Assembly (NCBI RefSeq): GCF_002931555.1
Contig: NZ_PSTZ01000007.1
Location: 434,001 to 498,000 of the forward strand
Direction of reading: 5' to 3'
From: Pseudoclavibacter sp. RFBB5
GTDB taxonomy: Bacteria > Actinomycetota > Actinomycetes > Actinomycetales > Microbacteriaceae
DNA: 64,000 nucleotides
Shown: piece after piece, positions 12,799 through 21,703 of the stretch
Layout of the letters: each line of letters begins with the position of its first letter
Position numbering within the stretch: the stretch's first letter is position 1
The notes under the pieces: model-generated
Seen by the model: the letters and a program-made list of their open reading frames with translations, nothing else
The model's database searches: none
Told to the model about the DNA's origin: nothing
Translations under genes and position numbers: made by a program

Positions 12799-12917
12799 GT
12801 AGGTAATGCTCCAGGTGGGCTATAAGTCGGCCCGGATGTGCTGCTCTCGGCATGATGTCGAGGACAATGGTGCTCATCCGGGAATGCGGATACGTGCACA
12901 CAGAAAAGTGCTCTGTC

Positions 12918-12947
12918 AGCCTAGTCGGCGAAGTCAAGTGAGAGCAA
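12918..12947 (-). promoter_or_regulatory. Putative rpsA promoter
   Basis: On the minus strand, TTGCTC (12942-12947) and TAGGCT (12918-12923) are 18 bp apart, giving a 5' leader of about 110 nt before rpsA. The rest of 12799-13019 holds no gene I can support. Assigned by eye only. Confidence 0.35.
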
Positions 12948-13019
12948 GTGTCGCGCGTGGCGAGTTCCCCGGCGTTTGCGGCGAGTCGGTCCCGCGAGCC
13001 CCGTTCGGCTCTGCACGGA

Positions 13020-13481
13020 TCAGGAGACGGCGAGCGAATCCGCGTCGGTGCCGTCGGGGTTCATGAGCTGCGAGCGGATCAGGAAGCGCTTGCCTTCCGG
13101 GGCCTCCAGCGAGAAGCCGGATCCCCGCCCGGTGACGATGTCGACGGTGAGACGAGTGTGGCGCCAGTACGCGAACTGCTCGCGCGACATCCAGAACTCC
13201 ACTCGACCCGCGTCGGCGATGTCGGTGGTGCCGAGGAGGACGTCGGCGTCGCCGGTGAGGAAGTCGCCAGCCGGGTAGCACATGGGCGAGGAGCCATCGC
13301 AGCAGCCCCCGGACTGATGGAACATGAGCGGGCCGTGGCGCCTCCCGAGCGCCGAGATCATCCCGACGGCTTCCGGCGTGAAGGAGACCCGGGAGAAGGT
13401 CTCGCCCTCGATGGTCGGGGTCGATGCGAGCGCTCCACCACTGGGCAGCTCGTCGACATCGCCTCGCACTTCGCTGTGCAT
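13020..13481 (-). CDS. DUF779 protein, aldehyde dehydrogenase partner
   Basis: 153 aa from the chosen ATG (MHSEVRG). DUF779 is identified by the Cys-rich loop HQSGGCCDGSSPMCYP and by the YWRHTRLTVDIV and GFSLEAPEGKRF segments. The family is found next to aldehyde and alcohol dehydrogenase genes. Its role is not established; the paired cysteines suggest metal binding or a redox role, which is inference. It lies 137 nt downstream of the aldehyde dehydrogenase on the same strand. Confidence 0.9.
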   Translation of the reverse strand: MHSEVRGDVDELPSGGALASTPTIEGETFSRVSFTPEAVGMISALGRRHGPLMFHQSGGCCDGSSPMCYPAGDFLTGDADVLLGTTDIADAGRVEFWMSREQFAYWRHTRLTVDIVTGRGSGFSLEAPEGKRFLIRSQLMNPDGTDADSLAVS

Positions 13482-13565
13482 GTCTTCACCCGTTCGTTGT
13501 GTCTTGGTGTCCGGCCTTGCCTGGGGTCGCACGCGCGGCTCGGTGTCGCGTTTGCGGCGAGCGTA

Positions 13566-13608
13566 CGCCCGGCGCCCGAGGACTCCATGAGTGCTCGGCC
13601 GCCGGGCG
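13566..13608 (-). terminator. Hairpin between aldehyde dehydrogenase and DUF779 genes
   Basis: Two 15-nt arms (CGCCCGGCGCCCGAG at 13566-13580 and its partner at 13594-13608) pair with one C/C mismatch around a 13-nt loop, 11 nt after the dehydrogenase stop. No U-tract is present, so it may reduce rather than stop read-through into the DUF779 gene, or stabilise the upstream mRNA. Confidence 0.6.
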
Positions 13609-13618
13609 CGGGCGTGAA

Positions 13619-15142
13619 TCAGAAGAAGCCCAGCTTGTCCTCGCTGTAGCTGACGAGGAGGTTCTTCGTCTGCTGGTAGTGGTCGAGCATCATGAGGTGG
13701 TTCTCGCGGCCGATGCCGGAGGACTTGTAGCCGCCGAACGCAGAGTGGGCAGGGTACGCGTGGTACTGGTTGACCCAGACACGGCCGGCCTGGATGTCCC
13801 GGCCGGCTCGGTACGCGGTGTTGCCCATGCGCGACCAGACACCGGCGCCGAGACCGTAGAGGGTGTCGTTGGCGATCGAGATCGCGTCGTCGTAGTCGGA
13901 GAACTTCGTGACCGCGACAACCGGGCCGAAGATCTCCTCCTGGAAGATGCGCATGCTGTTCTGGCCTTCGAAGATCGTGGGCTGCACGTAGTAGCCGCCC
14001 GCGAGGTCGCCGTCCAGTTCCGCGCGCGCGCCGCCGATGCGGACCTTCGCGCCTTCCTGACGTCCGATCTCCAGGTAGCTGAGGATCTTCTCGAGCTGGT
14101 CGTTCGAGGCCTGGGCGCCGACCTGCGTGTCGGTGTCGAGCGGGTTGCCCTGCACGATCTTGCGGGTGCGCTCGGTCACGTCCTCGAGGAAGCGGTCGTA
14201 GATCGAGTCCTGGATGAGGGCGCGGGACGGGCAGGTGCAGACCTCACCCTGGTTGAGGGCGAAGAGCGTGAAGCCCTCCTGCGCCTTGTCGTAGTACGCG
14301 TCATCGCGCAGCGCGATGTCCTCGAAGAAGATGTTCGGGCTCTTGCCGCCGAGCTCGAGCGTCACGGGGATGATGTTCTGCGAGGCGTACTGCATGATGA
14401 GGCGCCCGGTCGTCGTCTCGCCCGTGAACGCGATCTTGCGGATGCGCGAGTTCGAGGCCAGCGGTTTCCCGGCCTCGGCGCCGAAGCCGTTCACGATGTT
14501 CACGACGCCAGGCGGGAGCAGGTCGCCGATGAGCTCGAAGAGCACGAGGATCGACGTGGGCGTCTGCTCTGCCGGCTTCAGGACGATCGCGTTGCCTGCT
14601 GCGAGTGCTGGCGCGAGCTTCCACACGGCCATGAGGATCGGGAAGTTCCATGGGATGATCTGGCCGACGACGCCGAGCGGCTCGTGGAAGTGGTATGAGG
14701 TCGTGTTGTCGTCAAGCTGGCTGAGCGTTCCTTCCTGCGCCCTGATGGCTCCCGCGAAGTATCTGAAGTGATCGATCGCGAGCGGGATGTCGGCGGCGAG
14801 GCACTCTCGGATGGGCTTGCCGTTGTCCCACGTCTCGGTGACGGCGATGTACTCGAGGTTCTCCTCGATGCGGTCTGCGATCTTGTTCAGGATGACGGCA
14901 CGCTCGGCCGGGCTGGTCTTGCCCCAGGCGGGGGCTGCGGCGTGCGCCGCGTCCAGGGCCGCCTCGATGTCCTCGGCCGTTCCGCGGGCGACCTCGGTGA
15001 AGGGCTGGCCGGTCACCGGGGTGATGTTCTCGAAGTACTCGCCCTTCACCGGCGGCACCCATTGGCCGCCGATGTAGTGCTCGTAGCGCGGCTTGAACGA
15101 GACGAGGGACCCGTCGGTTCCTGGCTTGGCGTACACAGTCAT
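13619..15142 (-). CDS. NAD(P)-dependent aldehyde dehydrogenase (ExaC/AldB type)
   Basis: 507 aa. It oxidises an aldehyde to the acid. Visible are PWNFPILM (cofactor site), the general base Glu263 in LELGGKSPN, the nucleophile Cys302 in [11 protein letters not shown], and [12 protein letters not shown] at the C-terminus. The [11 protein letters not shown] loop is the form seen in acetaldehyde/propionaldehyde dehydrogenases such as AldB and ExaC, so a short-chain aldehyde is a reasonable guess. The start MTVYAKPG has AAAGGAG 6 nt upstream and is preferred to an in-frame codon 51 nt earlier. The adjacent GAF regulator and DUF779 gene are typical companions. Confidence 0.94.
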   Translation of the reverse strand: MTVYAKPGTDGSLVSFKPRYEHYIGGQWVPPVKGEYFENITPVTGQPFTEVARGTAEDIEAALDAAHAAAPAWGKTSPAERAVILNKIADRIEENLEYIAVTETWDNGKPIRECLAADIPLAIDHFRYFAGAIRAQEGTLSQLDDNTTSYHFHEPLGVVGQIIPWNFPILMAVWKLAPALAAGNAIVLKPAEQTPTSILVLFELIGDLLPPGVVNIVNGFGAEAGKPLASNSRIRKIAFTGETTTGRLIMQYASQNIIPVTLELGGKSPNIFFEDIALRDDAYYDKAQEGFTLFALNQGEVCTCPSRALIQDSIYDRFLEDVTERTRKIVQGNPLDTDTQVGAQASNDQLEKILSYLEIGRQEGAKVRIGGARAELDGDLAGGYYVQPTIFEGQNSMRIFQEEIFGPVVAVTKFSDYDDAISIANDTLYGLGAGVWSRMGNTAYRAGRDIQAGRVWVNQYHAYPAHSAFGGYKSSGIGRENHLMMLDHYQQTKNLLVSYSEDKLGFF

Positions 15143-15177
15143 GGGGACTCCTTTGTCCGGGGAAACTCTTCCTCGGC

Positions 15178-15211
15178 AGATTAGGAGCGACAACGTTGCA
15201 ATCGGGTTGCA
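15178..15211 (-). promoter_or_regulatory. Predicted activator-dependent promoter of the aldehyde dehydrogenase
   Basis: On the minus strand a good -10 (TAATCT, 15178-15183) has no recognisable -35 at 17 bp (CCCGAT). The expected -35 (15201-15206) lies inside the inverted repeat TGCAATCGGGTTGCA (15197-15211). GTTGCA also recurs at 15195 and 15206, an 11-bp period. This layout fits recruitment of RNA polymerase by the neighbouring GAF regulator; that link is inferred. Confidence 0.4.
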
Positions 15212-15241
15212 GCACTATGGCGCTGTCGCGCGAGGGGCGCT

Positions 15242-16561
15242 TCAGGACTCGAGCGATTCGATCCGAGCGACGTACCTGGAACGGGCGGGCGAGCGAGGCG
15301 GGAGCACGCCGAGGGCGATGCGGAAGGCGTCGGAGTCCTGGGCGACCTCTGGGAGCTCGAGGTAGGCGAGCAGCGTCGGCGTGTCCGCCGTGCTGAGGAC
15401 CTGGTCCCGGAGCGTCGCCGAGATCTCGGCCCGCAGTTCGCGGATGCCAGGCGCATCGGAGGCGGGCAGGAGCTCGCCCGGATACATCCTCACCGCCGCC
15501 CGGACGTCGCCCGCTGCGAGGAGGCGCAGCACCTCGGCGGCATCGCTCGTGAGGCCCTTCGCGACACGATAGGGGCGCGGCACGAGGTCGAGGTCGCGTT
15601 CGGCGAGGAGCGGCCTGAGCCTCGCGAGCTCCGCCCGGAGCGTGACCTCCTTGGCCGTCTCACCGTAGAGCCGGAGTGCAAGCTCCCCCGCGCTGAGCCC
15701 GGAGGGGCGTGCGGCGAGGAGCGTCAGGATCTCTCCGTGTCTGCCGCTGAGCTCGAGCAGCGGAAGGCCCGGTGCTGCGAGTCGAGCACGATGGACGCCG
15801 AGTGCGCTGACCTTGGCCGTAGCGGCCCCGTTCGCCGGCGCACTCGGGAGGGACGGGCCGCCGGAGCGAGCCGCGGCGCCTGCCAGCAAGGCGGCGACTC
15901 GCATCTCGGCTTCGGCGGCGGCGACGGCTGCCCGCATGAGGGCGAGGGAATGGGGGCCGACCGCCCGTTCGTCACCCGTCAGGTCGATGGCTCCCACCGC
16001 GAGGCCGGACAGGGGATCGCGGATGGGGACCGCGGTGCAGCTGAGCAGCTGCACCGCGGGGGCGAAGTGCTCGGCGCCCGCGATCTGCACGCCTCGACCT
16101 GAGGCCAGAGCTGTGCCCGGGGCGCTCGTGCCGACGGCACCCTCGGACCAGTCGGCGCCTGCCACGAAGTCCATGTGCTCCGCGCGGCGAAGCGTGTCGC
16201 CGTCCCCGCGCACCCACAGGAGACGTCCCTGCTCGTTGGTGATGGCGACGATGAGGCCGGTGTCCCTGGCCGGCTCGACGAGCAGGCGGTCGAGGACGGG
16301 AAGGACGTGCTGGAGGGGGCTGCGTTCGCGTGCGGCCGCGAGCGGTTCGAACGCGTCGAGGTCACGAGCCCTGGCATTCGAAGGACTCCCGAGCAGGTGC
16401 AGCGAACGGAGCCAGGATTCGCGGACGACGCTGCGAAGGCCTGCGACCGCCGAGCGGAGGTCGACGCCTCCGCTTCGCCCGCCGTCGGCGTCGATCAGGG
16501 AATGGGCGGATGCGGCGGCTGCCTGGTCGGGACCGACGCTCTCGCCACTCTGCGGGTGCAC
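15242..16561 (-). CDS. GAF-domain transcriptional regulator of aldehyde metabolism (AcoR-like, without ATPase)
   Basis: 439 aa. The region around residues 85-220 is GAF-like (VAITNEQGRLLWVRG, SEGAVGTSAPGTAL, LLSCTAVPIRDPLSG), as in AcoR-type regulators that sense small molecules. No AAA+ sigma-54 domain is present. The C-terminal half (LSGRHGEILTLLAARPSGLSA onward) resembles a winged-helix DNA-binding segment. The start is a GTG with GAGGAGG 7 nt upstream; an ATG 36 nt earlier lies inside a perfect palindrome and is unlikely. Lying directly upstream of the aldehyde dehydrogenase on the same strand, it probably activates that gene. Confidence 0.85.
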   Translation of the reverse strand: MHPQSGESVGPDQAAAASAHSLIDADGGRSGGVDLRSAVAGLRSVVRESWLRSLHLLGSPSNARARDLDAFEPLAAARERSPLQHVLPVLDRLLVEPARDTGLIVAITNEQGRLLWVRGDGDTLRRAEHMDFVAGADWSEGAVGTSAPGTALASGRGVQIAGAEHFAPAVQLLSCTAVPIRDPLSGLAVGAIDLTGDERAVGPHSLALMRAAVAAAEAEMRVAALLAGAAARSGGPSLPSAPANGAATAKVSALGVHRARLAAPGLPLLELSGRHGEILTLLAARPSGLSAGELALRLYGETAKEVTLRAELARLRPLLAERDLDLVPRPYRVAKGLTSDAAEVLRLLAAGDVRAAVRMYPGELLPASDAPGIRELRAEISATLRDQVLSTADTPTLLAYLELPEVAQDSDAFRIALGVLPPRSPARSRYVARIESLES

Positions 16562-16579
16562 CTCGCAGCCTCCTCGGAT

Positions 16580-16617
16580 TCGCGGCAGCGAATGCATCGA
16601 TGCATTCGCTGCCGCGA
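16580..16617. repeat. 38-bp perfect palindrome
   Basis: Both halves match for 19 bp with no spacer (left half TCGCGGCAGCGAATGCATC, centre ATCGAT). It lies between the DUF885 stop (16679) and the GTG of the GAF regulator (16561). It can serve as a terminator hairpin for the DUF885 gene, though it is 62 nt from the stop and has no loop or U-tract. It could also be a dimer or tetramer binding site controlling the regulator. Which applies cannot be told from sequence. Confidence 0.8.
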
Positions 16618-16678
16618 GCCTAGGCGAAGCCGCCTGGGTGATGTCCAGCCACGAAGGCCGGACGCTCGAGCCGCCCGA

Positions 16679-18376
16679 TCAGTCCGTGCTGAGCACCTCG
16701 CGGAGGGTGTCGAGGCCGAGGCCGCCGAGGTCGAGCGCACGCGAGTGCCAGGCCTTGAGGTCGAAGTCATCCCCGCCTCGCTGTTCGGCTTCCGCGCGCA
16801 GCTCCTCCCAGATGCGCTGACCGATCTTGTAGGAGGGTGCTTGGCCCGGCCAGCCGAAGTAGCGGTTCACCTCGAACTTCACGAAGCCGTCCGGCATGTT
16901 CACGTGCTGGCGCATGAAGTCGAGCGCGTACTCGTAGTCCCAGACCTCGTCTCCCTCGGGGACCGTCTTGCCGAGGTGGACACCGATGTCGAGGACGACG
17001 CGTGCTGCGCGCATCCGCTGCCCGTCGAGCATGCCGAGTCGGTCGGCTGGCTCATCGAGGTAGCCGAGCTGCTCCATGAGGCGTTCCGCGTAGAGCGCCC
17101 ACCCCTCGCCGTGGCCCGAGGTCCAGTTGTTGCGTCGCCAGGTGTTGAGCTGGTCTCGGTTCAGGGTCGCGCGCGCGATCTGCAGGTGGTGGCCCGGGAC
17201 GCCTTCGTGGTACACGGTCGTCAGCTCGCGCCAGGTGTCGAACTCCGTGACGCCCGGTGTGACCGACCACCACATGCGGCCGGGACGGGAGAAGTCCTCG
17301 GACGGGCCCGTGTAGTAGATGCCGCCCTCTTCCGTTGGCGCGATCATGCACTCGAGTCGGCGCATCGGCTCCGGGATGTCGAAGTGGCTTTCTGCGAGCT
17401 CGGCGACGGCTCGGTCGCTGGTCTCCTGCATCCAGGCCTTGAGAGCCGGCTTTCCATGCAGTTTTCGGCTCGGATCGAGCTCGAGGTGAGCGATGGCCTC
17501 CGCGACGGATGCGCCTGGGAGGATCTCGTTCGCGATCGCCTCCTGCTCGGCCTTCATCCGCGCGAGCTCGGCGAGACCCCACTCGTAGGTCTCGTCCAGG
17601 TCGACCGCGGCACCGAGGAAGCCGCGGGAGGCGAGCGCGTAGTGCTCGCGCCCGACGGCGTCGGTCTCGCTCGCCGCGGGCAGCAGCTCGTCGTCGAGGA
17701 ACGTCGTGAACGCGCCGTACGCGGCAGACGCGAGCTCAGCGCCTCGCTGCAGCTTCTTGCGGAGTTCCTGCGAGAGCTCGCCGGTCGCGGGCGACGACTC
17801 CGCGAGCTGCTCGAAGAAGTTCCCCGGGGCCGCGTACTCGCCGGTCTGCACGGCGACTTCGCGGACCTGCCGCTTCGCGGGAACTACACCGGCCATGATG
17901 CCCGCGCCGAGGCGCTCCGTGTATCCCTCGACCGCCGCAGGCAGGTTCTCGAGGCGCCGCGCGATGTCCTCGAAGTCGCTCGGCGTCTCGCGAGGCATGA
18001 GGTCGAACACCATGCGGATGTCCTGCGCCGGAGATGCGATGTTCGACAGTTCACGCAGGTGCAGCTTGGCGTCGATCATCTCGACCTCGAGCCCGAGGCT
18101 GCGTCGCAGCTCGAGCGCCGTCACACGGTCGACCTCGTCGGTCTCGGTGAGCGTGTTCAGCTTCGCGAGCACCTCGACGATCGCGGCGCGCTTCCGGGGA
18201 GCCGCGGCCGACGAGTAGTCGCCGTACTCGGCCTTGTCGCCCTCGGCGCCGAGCTCCACGCGCAGCTCGGGCGAGAGGTCGATCTCGGTAGCGACCCAGG
18301 CCTCCGCGAGCCGGTCGATGTCCGTCTGCGGTCGTGGCTGACTGGTGTTCTGGGTGGGAAGAGCGGAAGTCGTCAT
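16679..18376 (-). CDS. DUF885 family protein, putative metallopeptidase-like
   Basis: 565 aa, typical of the DUF885 family. The C-terminal half carries the family hallmark YHEGVPGHHLQ, an HExxxH-like pattern, followed by SGHGEGWALYAERLMEQLGYL, suggestive of a zinc hydrolase or carboxypeptidase-like fold. No secretion signal is visible at the N-terminus (MTTSALPTQNTSQ), so it is probably cytoplasmic. The substrate is unknown. TAGGCT lies exactly 6 nt before the ATG with no ribosome site, predicting a leaderless mRNA. Confidence 0.9.
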   Translation of the reverse strand: MTTSALPTQNTSQPRPQTDIDRLAEAWVATEIDLSPELRVELGAEGDKAEYGDYSSAAAPRKRAAIVEVLAKLNTLTETDEVDRVTALELRRSLGLEVEMIDAKLHLRELSNIASPAQDIRMVFDLMPRETPSDFEDIARRLENLPAAVEGYTERLGAGIMAGVVPAKRQVREVAVQTGEYAAPGNFFEQLAESSPATGELSQELRKKLQRGAELASAAYGAFTTFLDDELLPAASETDAVGREHYALASRGFLGAAVDLDETYEWGLAELARMKAEQEAIANEILPGASVAEAIAHLELDPSRKLHGKPALKAWMQETSDRAVAELAESHFDIPEPMRRLECMIAPTEEGGIYYTGPSEDFSRPGRMWWSVTPGVTEFDTWRELTTVYHEGVPGHHLQIARATLNRDQLNTWRRNNWTSGHGEGWALYAERLMEQLGYLDEPADRLGMLDGQRMRAARVVLDIGVHLGKTVPEGDEVWDYEYALDFMRQHVNMPDGFVKFEVNRYFGWPGQAPSYKIGQRIWEELRAEAEQRGGDDFDLKAWHSRALDLGGLGLDTLREVLSTD

Positions 18377-18382
18377 CCCGCA

Positions 18383-18388
18383 AGCCTA
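18383..18388 (-). promoter_or_regulatory. -10 hexamer TAGGCT of the DUF885 gene, leaderless type
   Basis: Exactly 6 nt separate TAGGCT from the ATG at 18376. It sits just downstream of the polA terminator hairpin. Confidence 0.5.
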
Positions 18389-18389
18389 T

Positions 18390-18439
18390 GCTCGCCCCTC
18401 TGGGTCCCCGCTCCACGGCCCGACCGGGTCGGGGCGAGC
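18390..18439 (-). terminator. Terminator-like structure after polA
   Basis: GCTCGCCCC (18390-18398) pairs with GGGGCGAGC (18431-18439), enclosing a GC-rich loop that can fold into a smaller hairpin. It begins 12 nt after the polA stop. Confidence 0.5.
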
Positions 18440-18450
18440 AGCTGCGCGGG

Positions 18451-21108
18451 CTAGTGCGCGGCCTCGTCCCAGTTCGGGCCGCGCCCGATCTGCACTTCCA
18501 ATGGCACGGTGAGGTCCGCAGCCGCGGCCATCTCCTCGCGGACGAGCGCTTCCATCGCCTCGCCCTCACCGGCGGCGACCTCGAACACGAGCTCGTCGTG
18601 CACCTGCAGCAGCATGCGGGACGAGAAGTTCTCCGCACGGATGCGGTCCTCGATGGAGTTCATGGCGCGCTTGATGATGTCGGCCGCCGATCCCTGGATC
18701 GGCGAGTTGAGTGCCTGTCGCTCGGCGTTCTCGCGCGCGATCCTGTTCGTCGAGTGCAGGTCCGGGAACGGGCGCCTGCGGCCGAAGATGGTCTCCGTGT
18801 ACCCGTCCTCCTTTGCCTGCAGGACGACGTTGCGCAGGTAGTCGCGGACCTTCCCGAAGCGCTCGAAGTAGTCGATCATGAGCTTCTTCGCTTCGGCGAC
18901 CTCGATCTGCAGCTGCTTCGACAGGCCGAACGCCGAGAGGCCGTAGGCGAGGCCGTAGGACATCGCCTTGACCTTCGAGCGCATGGCCGGCGTCACATCG
19001 GCCGGGTCCACCCCGAACACCCGCGAGCCGACGAAGCGGTGGAGGTCCTCCCCCGCGTTGAAGGCCTCGATGAGCGCGGCGTCGCCCGACAGGTGCGCCA
19101 TGATGCGCATCTCGATCTGCGAGTAGTCGGCGGTCAGGAGCGACTCGAACTCGGGTCCGTGCACGAACGCGCGACGGATGCGGCGACCCTCATCGGAGCG
19201 GATGGGGATGTTCTGCAGGTTCGGGTCGTTCGACGACAGGCGGCCCGTGGCGGAGCCGATCTGGTGGTAGCTCGTGTGGATGCGCGAGCTCTCGTCGATG
19301 GCCTTGAGCAGCGACTCCATGATCTGTCGCAGCTTCACCGAGTCGCGGTGCTTCCGGAGGGCGCCGAGGAAGGGATGCGGGCTGTTGCGCTCGAGGTCGG
19401 CGAGCGACTCCGCATCCGTGGAGAAGCCCGTCTTCGTCTTGCGGGTCTTCGGCATCTCGAGCGTCTCGAAGAGCACGACCTGCAGCTGCTTCGGGGAGCC
19501 GAGGTTGATCTCGGTGCCGCCGATGGCGTCGAACGCCTCCTGCTCGTAGGTGCGGATGCGCTCGGTCAGGTCGTCGGCGAGGCCCTGCAGGAAGTCGCGG
19601 TCGATGGCGACGCCCTGCAGCTCCATGCTCGAGAGCGTGGCGAGCAGGGGCGTCTCGATGGATGTGAAGACGTCGAGCGTGCCTGGCTCGAGCATGCCGA
19701 GGGCGGCAGTCGTCGCGCGCTGCGTGTACCAGGCGTCACTCGCGACGAGCGACGACTCGTCGCCGAGCTGCAGCTGGTTCGGGTCGCCCTCTGGGAGCTG
19801 CTCGTCGAGTCGCATCTGCACGAGCTCGGCGAGGCGCTTGGGGGCGTTCTGGGGGCGGTAGAGCCACGCGGCGAGCTGCCCGTCCTTGACCTGGCCGCCG
19901 ACCGCGAGGCCGGCGACGGTGAGGGCCTTGAGCTGGGGCTTCGCGTCGAACATGAGCTTGGGAGCATCGCTCGCGAGCCACGCCTCGAGGGGCGCGTAGT
20001 CGACGCGCTCCGGAATCCAGCGGAGCTCGGTCGCCTCGGCGGCCGTCGACACGCCGATGGCGATGATGCCACCCTCGGCGTTGTGCGAGACCGCGAGGCC
20101 GAGGCCCTCCGGGGTCGCGGCGACGGCCTTCTCGAGCCACTGCTCGAGCTCCTCGTCGAGCAGCTCCGGTCGAACGGGCGCAGCGACTGCTTCGGCGGGC
20201 GCGATGTCGTCACCGGCTTCGTCGGCGAGCTTCAGCACCCGGTCCTGCAGGGTGCGGAACTGCAGCTTCGTGAAGATCTCGCGGACGGCATCCGCGTCGA
20301 TCGACCCTCGCGTGAGCTGATCCGGTGCGACCGGCAGCTCGACGTCATCGACGAGGCGGTTGAGCTTGCGGTTGCGGACCGCGTTCTCGCGGTGCTCGCG
20401 GAAGGACTCGCCGACCTTGCCGCCGATCTCGTCGGCATGGTCGAGGATGCCCTGGAGGGAGCCGTACTGCGCGAGCCACTTGGCCGCGGTCTTCTCGCCG
20501 ACCTTGGGCACGCCGGGGAGGTTGTCGCTCTTCTCCCCCACGAGGGCCGCCACGTCCGGGTACTGCTCCGGGCGCACGCTGTAGCGCTCCTCGACCTTCG
20601 CGGGGTCGTAGCGGGTCAGCTTCGTCACGCCCTGCGTCGACGGGTAGAGCAGCGTGACATCGTCGGTGACGAGCTGGATCGAGTCGCGGTCGCCGGAGAC
20701 GACGAGCACCTTGAAGCCCTGCTCGCGCCCCTGCCGTGCGAGGGTCGCGAGGATGTCGTCGGCCTCGAAGTCCTCCTTCACGACGGTCTTGATGCCCATC
20801 GCGTGGAGGGCGTCGCGAAGCAGCGGGATCTGCCCCTTGAACTCGACTGGAGTCGCGTCGCGGCCCGCCTTGTACTCGGGGTACTCGCGGGTGCGGAAGG
20901 AGCTGCGCGAGATGTCGAAGGCCACGGCGATGTGGCTCGGGTTCTCGTTCTGCAGCAGGTTGAGGAGCATGGAGACGAAGCCGTGGATGGCGTTCGTGTG
21001 CTGCCCCTCCGAGTTCACGAAGCTGTCGACCGGCAGGGCGAAGAACGCCCTGAAGGCAAGCGAGTGGCCGTCGATGACCATGAGGGTAGGCTGATTTTGC
21101 GCTGACAC
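18451..21108 (-). CDS. polA: DNA polymerase I
   Basis: 885 aa. It replaces RNA primers and fills repair gaps, including those left by UvrABC. The 5'-3' exonuclease domain fills about residues 1-300 (VIDGHSLAFRAF, VSGDRDSIQLV, GEKSDNLPGVPKVGEKTA). The middle region lacks the acidic DxE-type motif expected of a proofreading 3'-5' exonuclease, as in mycobacterial Pol I. The polymerase motifs are intact (LLTADYSQIEMRIMAHLSGD, KAMSYGLAYGLSAFGLS, LLQVHDELVFEV). The start is GTG with TAGGCT exactly 6 nt upstream, predicting a leaderless transcript. Confidence 0.98.
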   Translation of the reverse strand: MSAQNQPTLMVIDGHSLAFRAFFALPVDSFVNSEGQHTNAIHGFVSMLLNLLQNENPSHIAVAFDISRSSFRTREYPEYKAGRDATPVEFKGQIPLLRDALHAMGIKTVVKEDFEADDILATLARQGREQGFKVLVVSGDRDSIQLVTDDVTLLYPSTQGVTKLTRYDPAKVEERYSVRPEQYPDVAALVGEKSDNLPGVPKVGEKTAAKWLAQYGSLQGILDHADEIGGKVGESFREHRENAVRNRKLNRLVDDVELPVAPDQLTRGSIDADAVREIFTKLQFRTLQDRVLKLADEAGDDIAPAEAVAAPVRPELLDEELEQWLEKAVAATPEGLGLAVSHNAEGGIIAIGVSTAAEATELRWIPERVDYAPLEAWLASDAPKLMFDAKPQLKALTVAGLAVGGQVKDGQLAAWLYRPQNAPKRLAELVQMRLDEQLPEGDPNQLQLGDESSLVASDAWYTQRATTAALGMLEPGTLDVFTSIETPLLATLSSMELQGVAIDRDFLQGLADDLTERIRTYEQEAFDAIGGTEINLGSPKQLQVVLFETLEMPKTRKTKTGFSTDAESLADLERNSPHPFLGALRKHRDSVKLRQIMESLLKAIDESSRIHTSYHQIGSATGRLSSNDPNLQNIPIRSDEGRRIRRAFVHGPEFESLLTADYSQIEMRIMAHLSGDAALIEAFNAGEDLHRFVGSRVFGVDPADVTPAMRSKVKAMSYGLAYGLSAFGLSKQLQIEVAEAKKLMIDYFERFGKVRDYLRNVVLQAKEDGYTETIFGRRRPFPDLHSTNRIARENAERQALNSPIQGSAADIIKRAMNSIEDRIRAENFSSRMLLQVHDELVFEVAAGEGEAMEALVREEMAAAADLTVPLEVQIGRGPNWDEAAH

Positions 21109-21114
21109 ACGGTC

Positions 21115-21120
21115 AGCCTA
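21115..21120 (-). promoter_or_regulatory. -10 hexamer TAGGCT of polA, leaderless type
   Basis: Exactly 6 nt separate TAGGCT from the GTG start of polA. No convincing -35 at 17-18 bp. Confidence 0.5.
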
Positions 21121-21185
21121 CTTGCCGCCCCAGACACTGCGCCGATGCGCGCGTGTTGTGGGGCGTTCTTCGAGGAGGAAGCCTG

Positions 21186-21635
21186 ATGACTCACCTGGAA
21201 ACGCCCCCGACGACGGTCAACGGGCTCGCCATCCCCGACCAGCACGACGTGACCTACGGTCGCGGCTTCGGCGCGCTGGCCGAGCGGATGGGCATCCTCT
21301 GCGTCGAGCTGAGTCCAGAGCGCTCGGTCGCCGTCATGCCGGTCGACGGGAACACCCAGCCCATCGGCCTGCTGCACGGCGGCGCCTACTGCGTGCTCGG
21401 CGAATCCCTCGGTTCCATGGCCGCCAACGTGCACGCCGGCCCCGGGCGCTTCGCGGTCGGCATCGACATCAACGCCACCCACACCGGATCCGCGGTCAGC
21501 GGCTGGGTCACGGGCGTGTGCACGGCGATCCACCTCGGCGGCGCCATGACGGTGCACGAGATCGTGGTCACCGATGAGGCGGGCAAGCGCTGCTCCACGA
21601 TCCGCATCACCAACCTCATCCGAACCGCGAAGTAG
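21186..21635 (+). CDS. Hotdog-fold acyl-CoA thioesterase (PaaI/MenI-like)
   Basis: 149 aa. The motif QPIGLLHGGAYCVLGESLGSMAA is the HGG-E hotdog signature of PaaI-type thioesterases, followed by GIDINATHTGSAVSG. Members hydrolyse aromatic or quinone-precursor acyl-CoAs such as DHNA-CoA in menaquinone synthesis; the substrate here is unproven. The ATG was chosen for the ribosome site GAGGAGGAA just upstream; an in-frame codon 33 nt earlier lacks one. It diverges from polA and converges on the ANTAR regulator gene. Confidence 0.9.
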   Translation: MTHLETPPTTVNGLAIPDQHDVTYGRGFGALAERMGILCVELSPERSVAVMPVDGNTQPIGLLHGGAYCVLGESLGSMAANVHAGPGRFAVGIDINATHTGSAVSGWVTGVCTAIHLGGAMTVHEIVVTDEAGKRCSTIRITNLIRTAK

Positions 21636-21651
21636 TTCCACGCAGAGCCGA

Positions 21652-21687
21652 AGAAGCCCTCACCGCGACAACGCGGTGAGGGCTTCT
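21652..21687. terminator. Bidirectional terminator hairpin
   Basis: A perfect 16-bp stem (AGAAGCCCTCACCGCG and its complement) with a 4-nt loop lies between the two convergent stops of the thioesterase (21635) and the ANTAR regulator (21704), 16 nt from each. The symmetry suits termination from both sides. Confidence 0.85.
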
Positions 21688-21703
21688 GCTGATCGAGGCT
21701 CGG

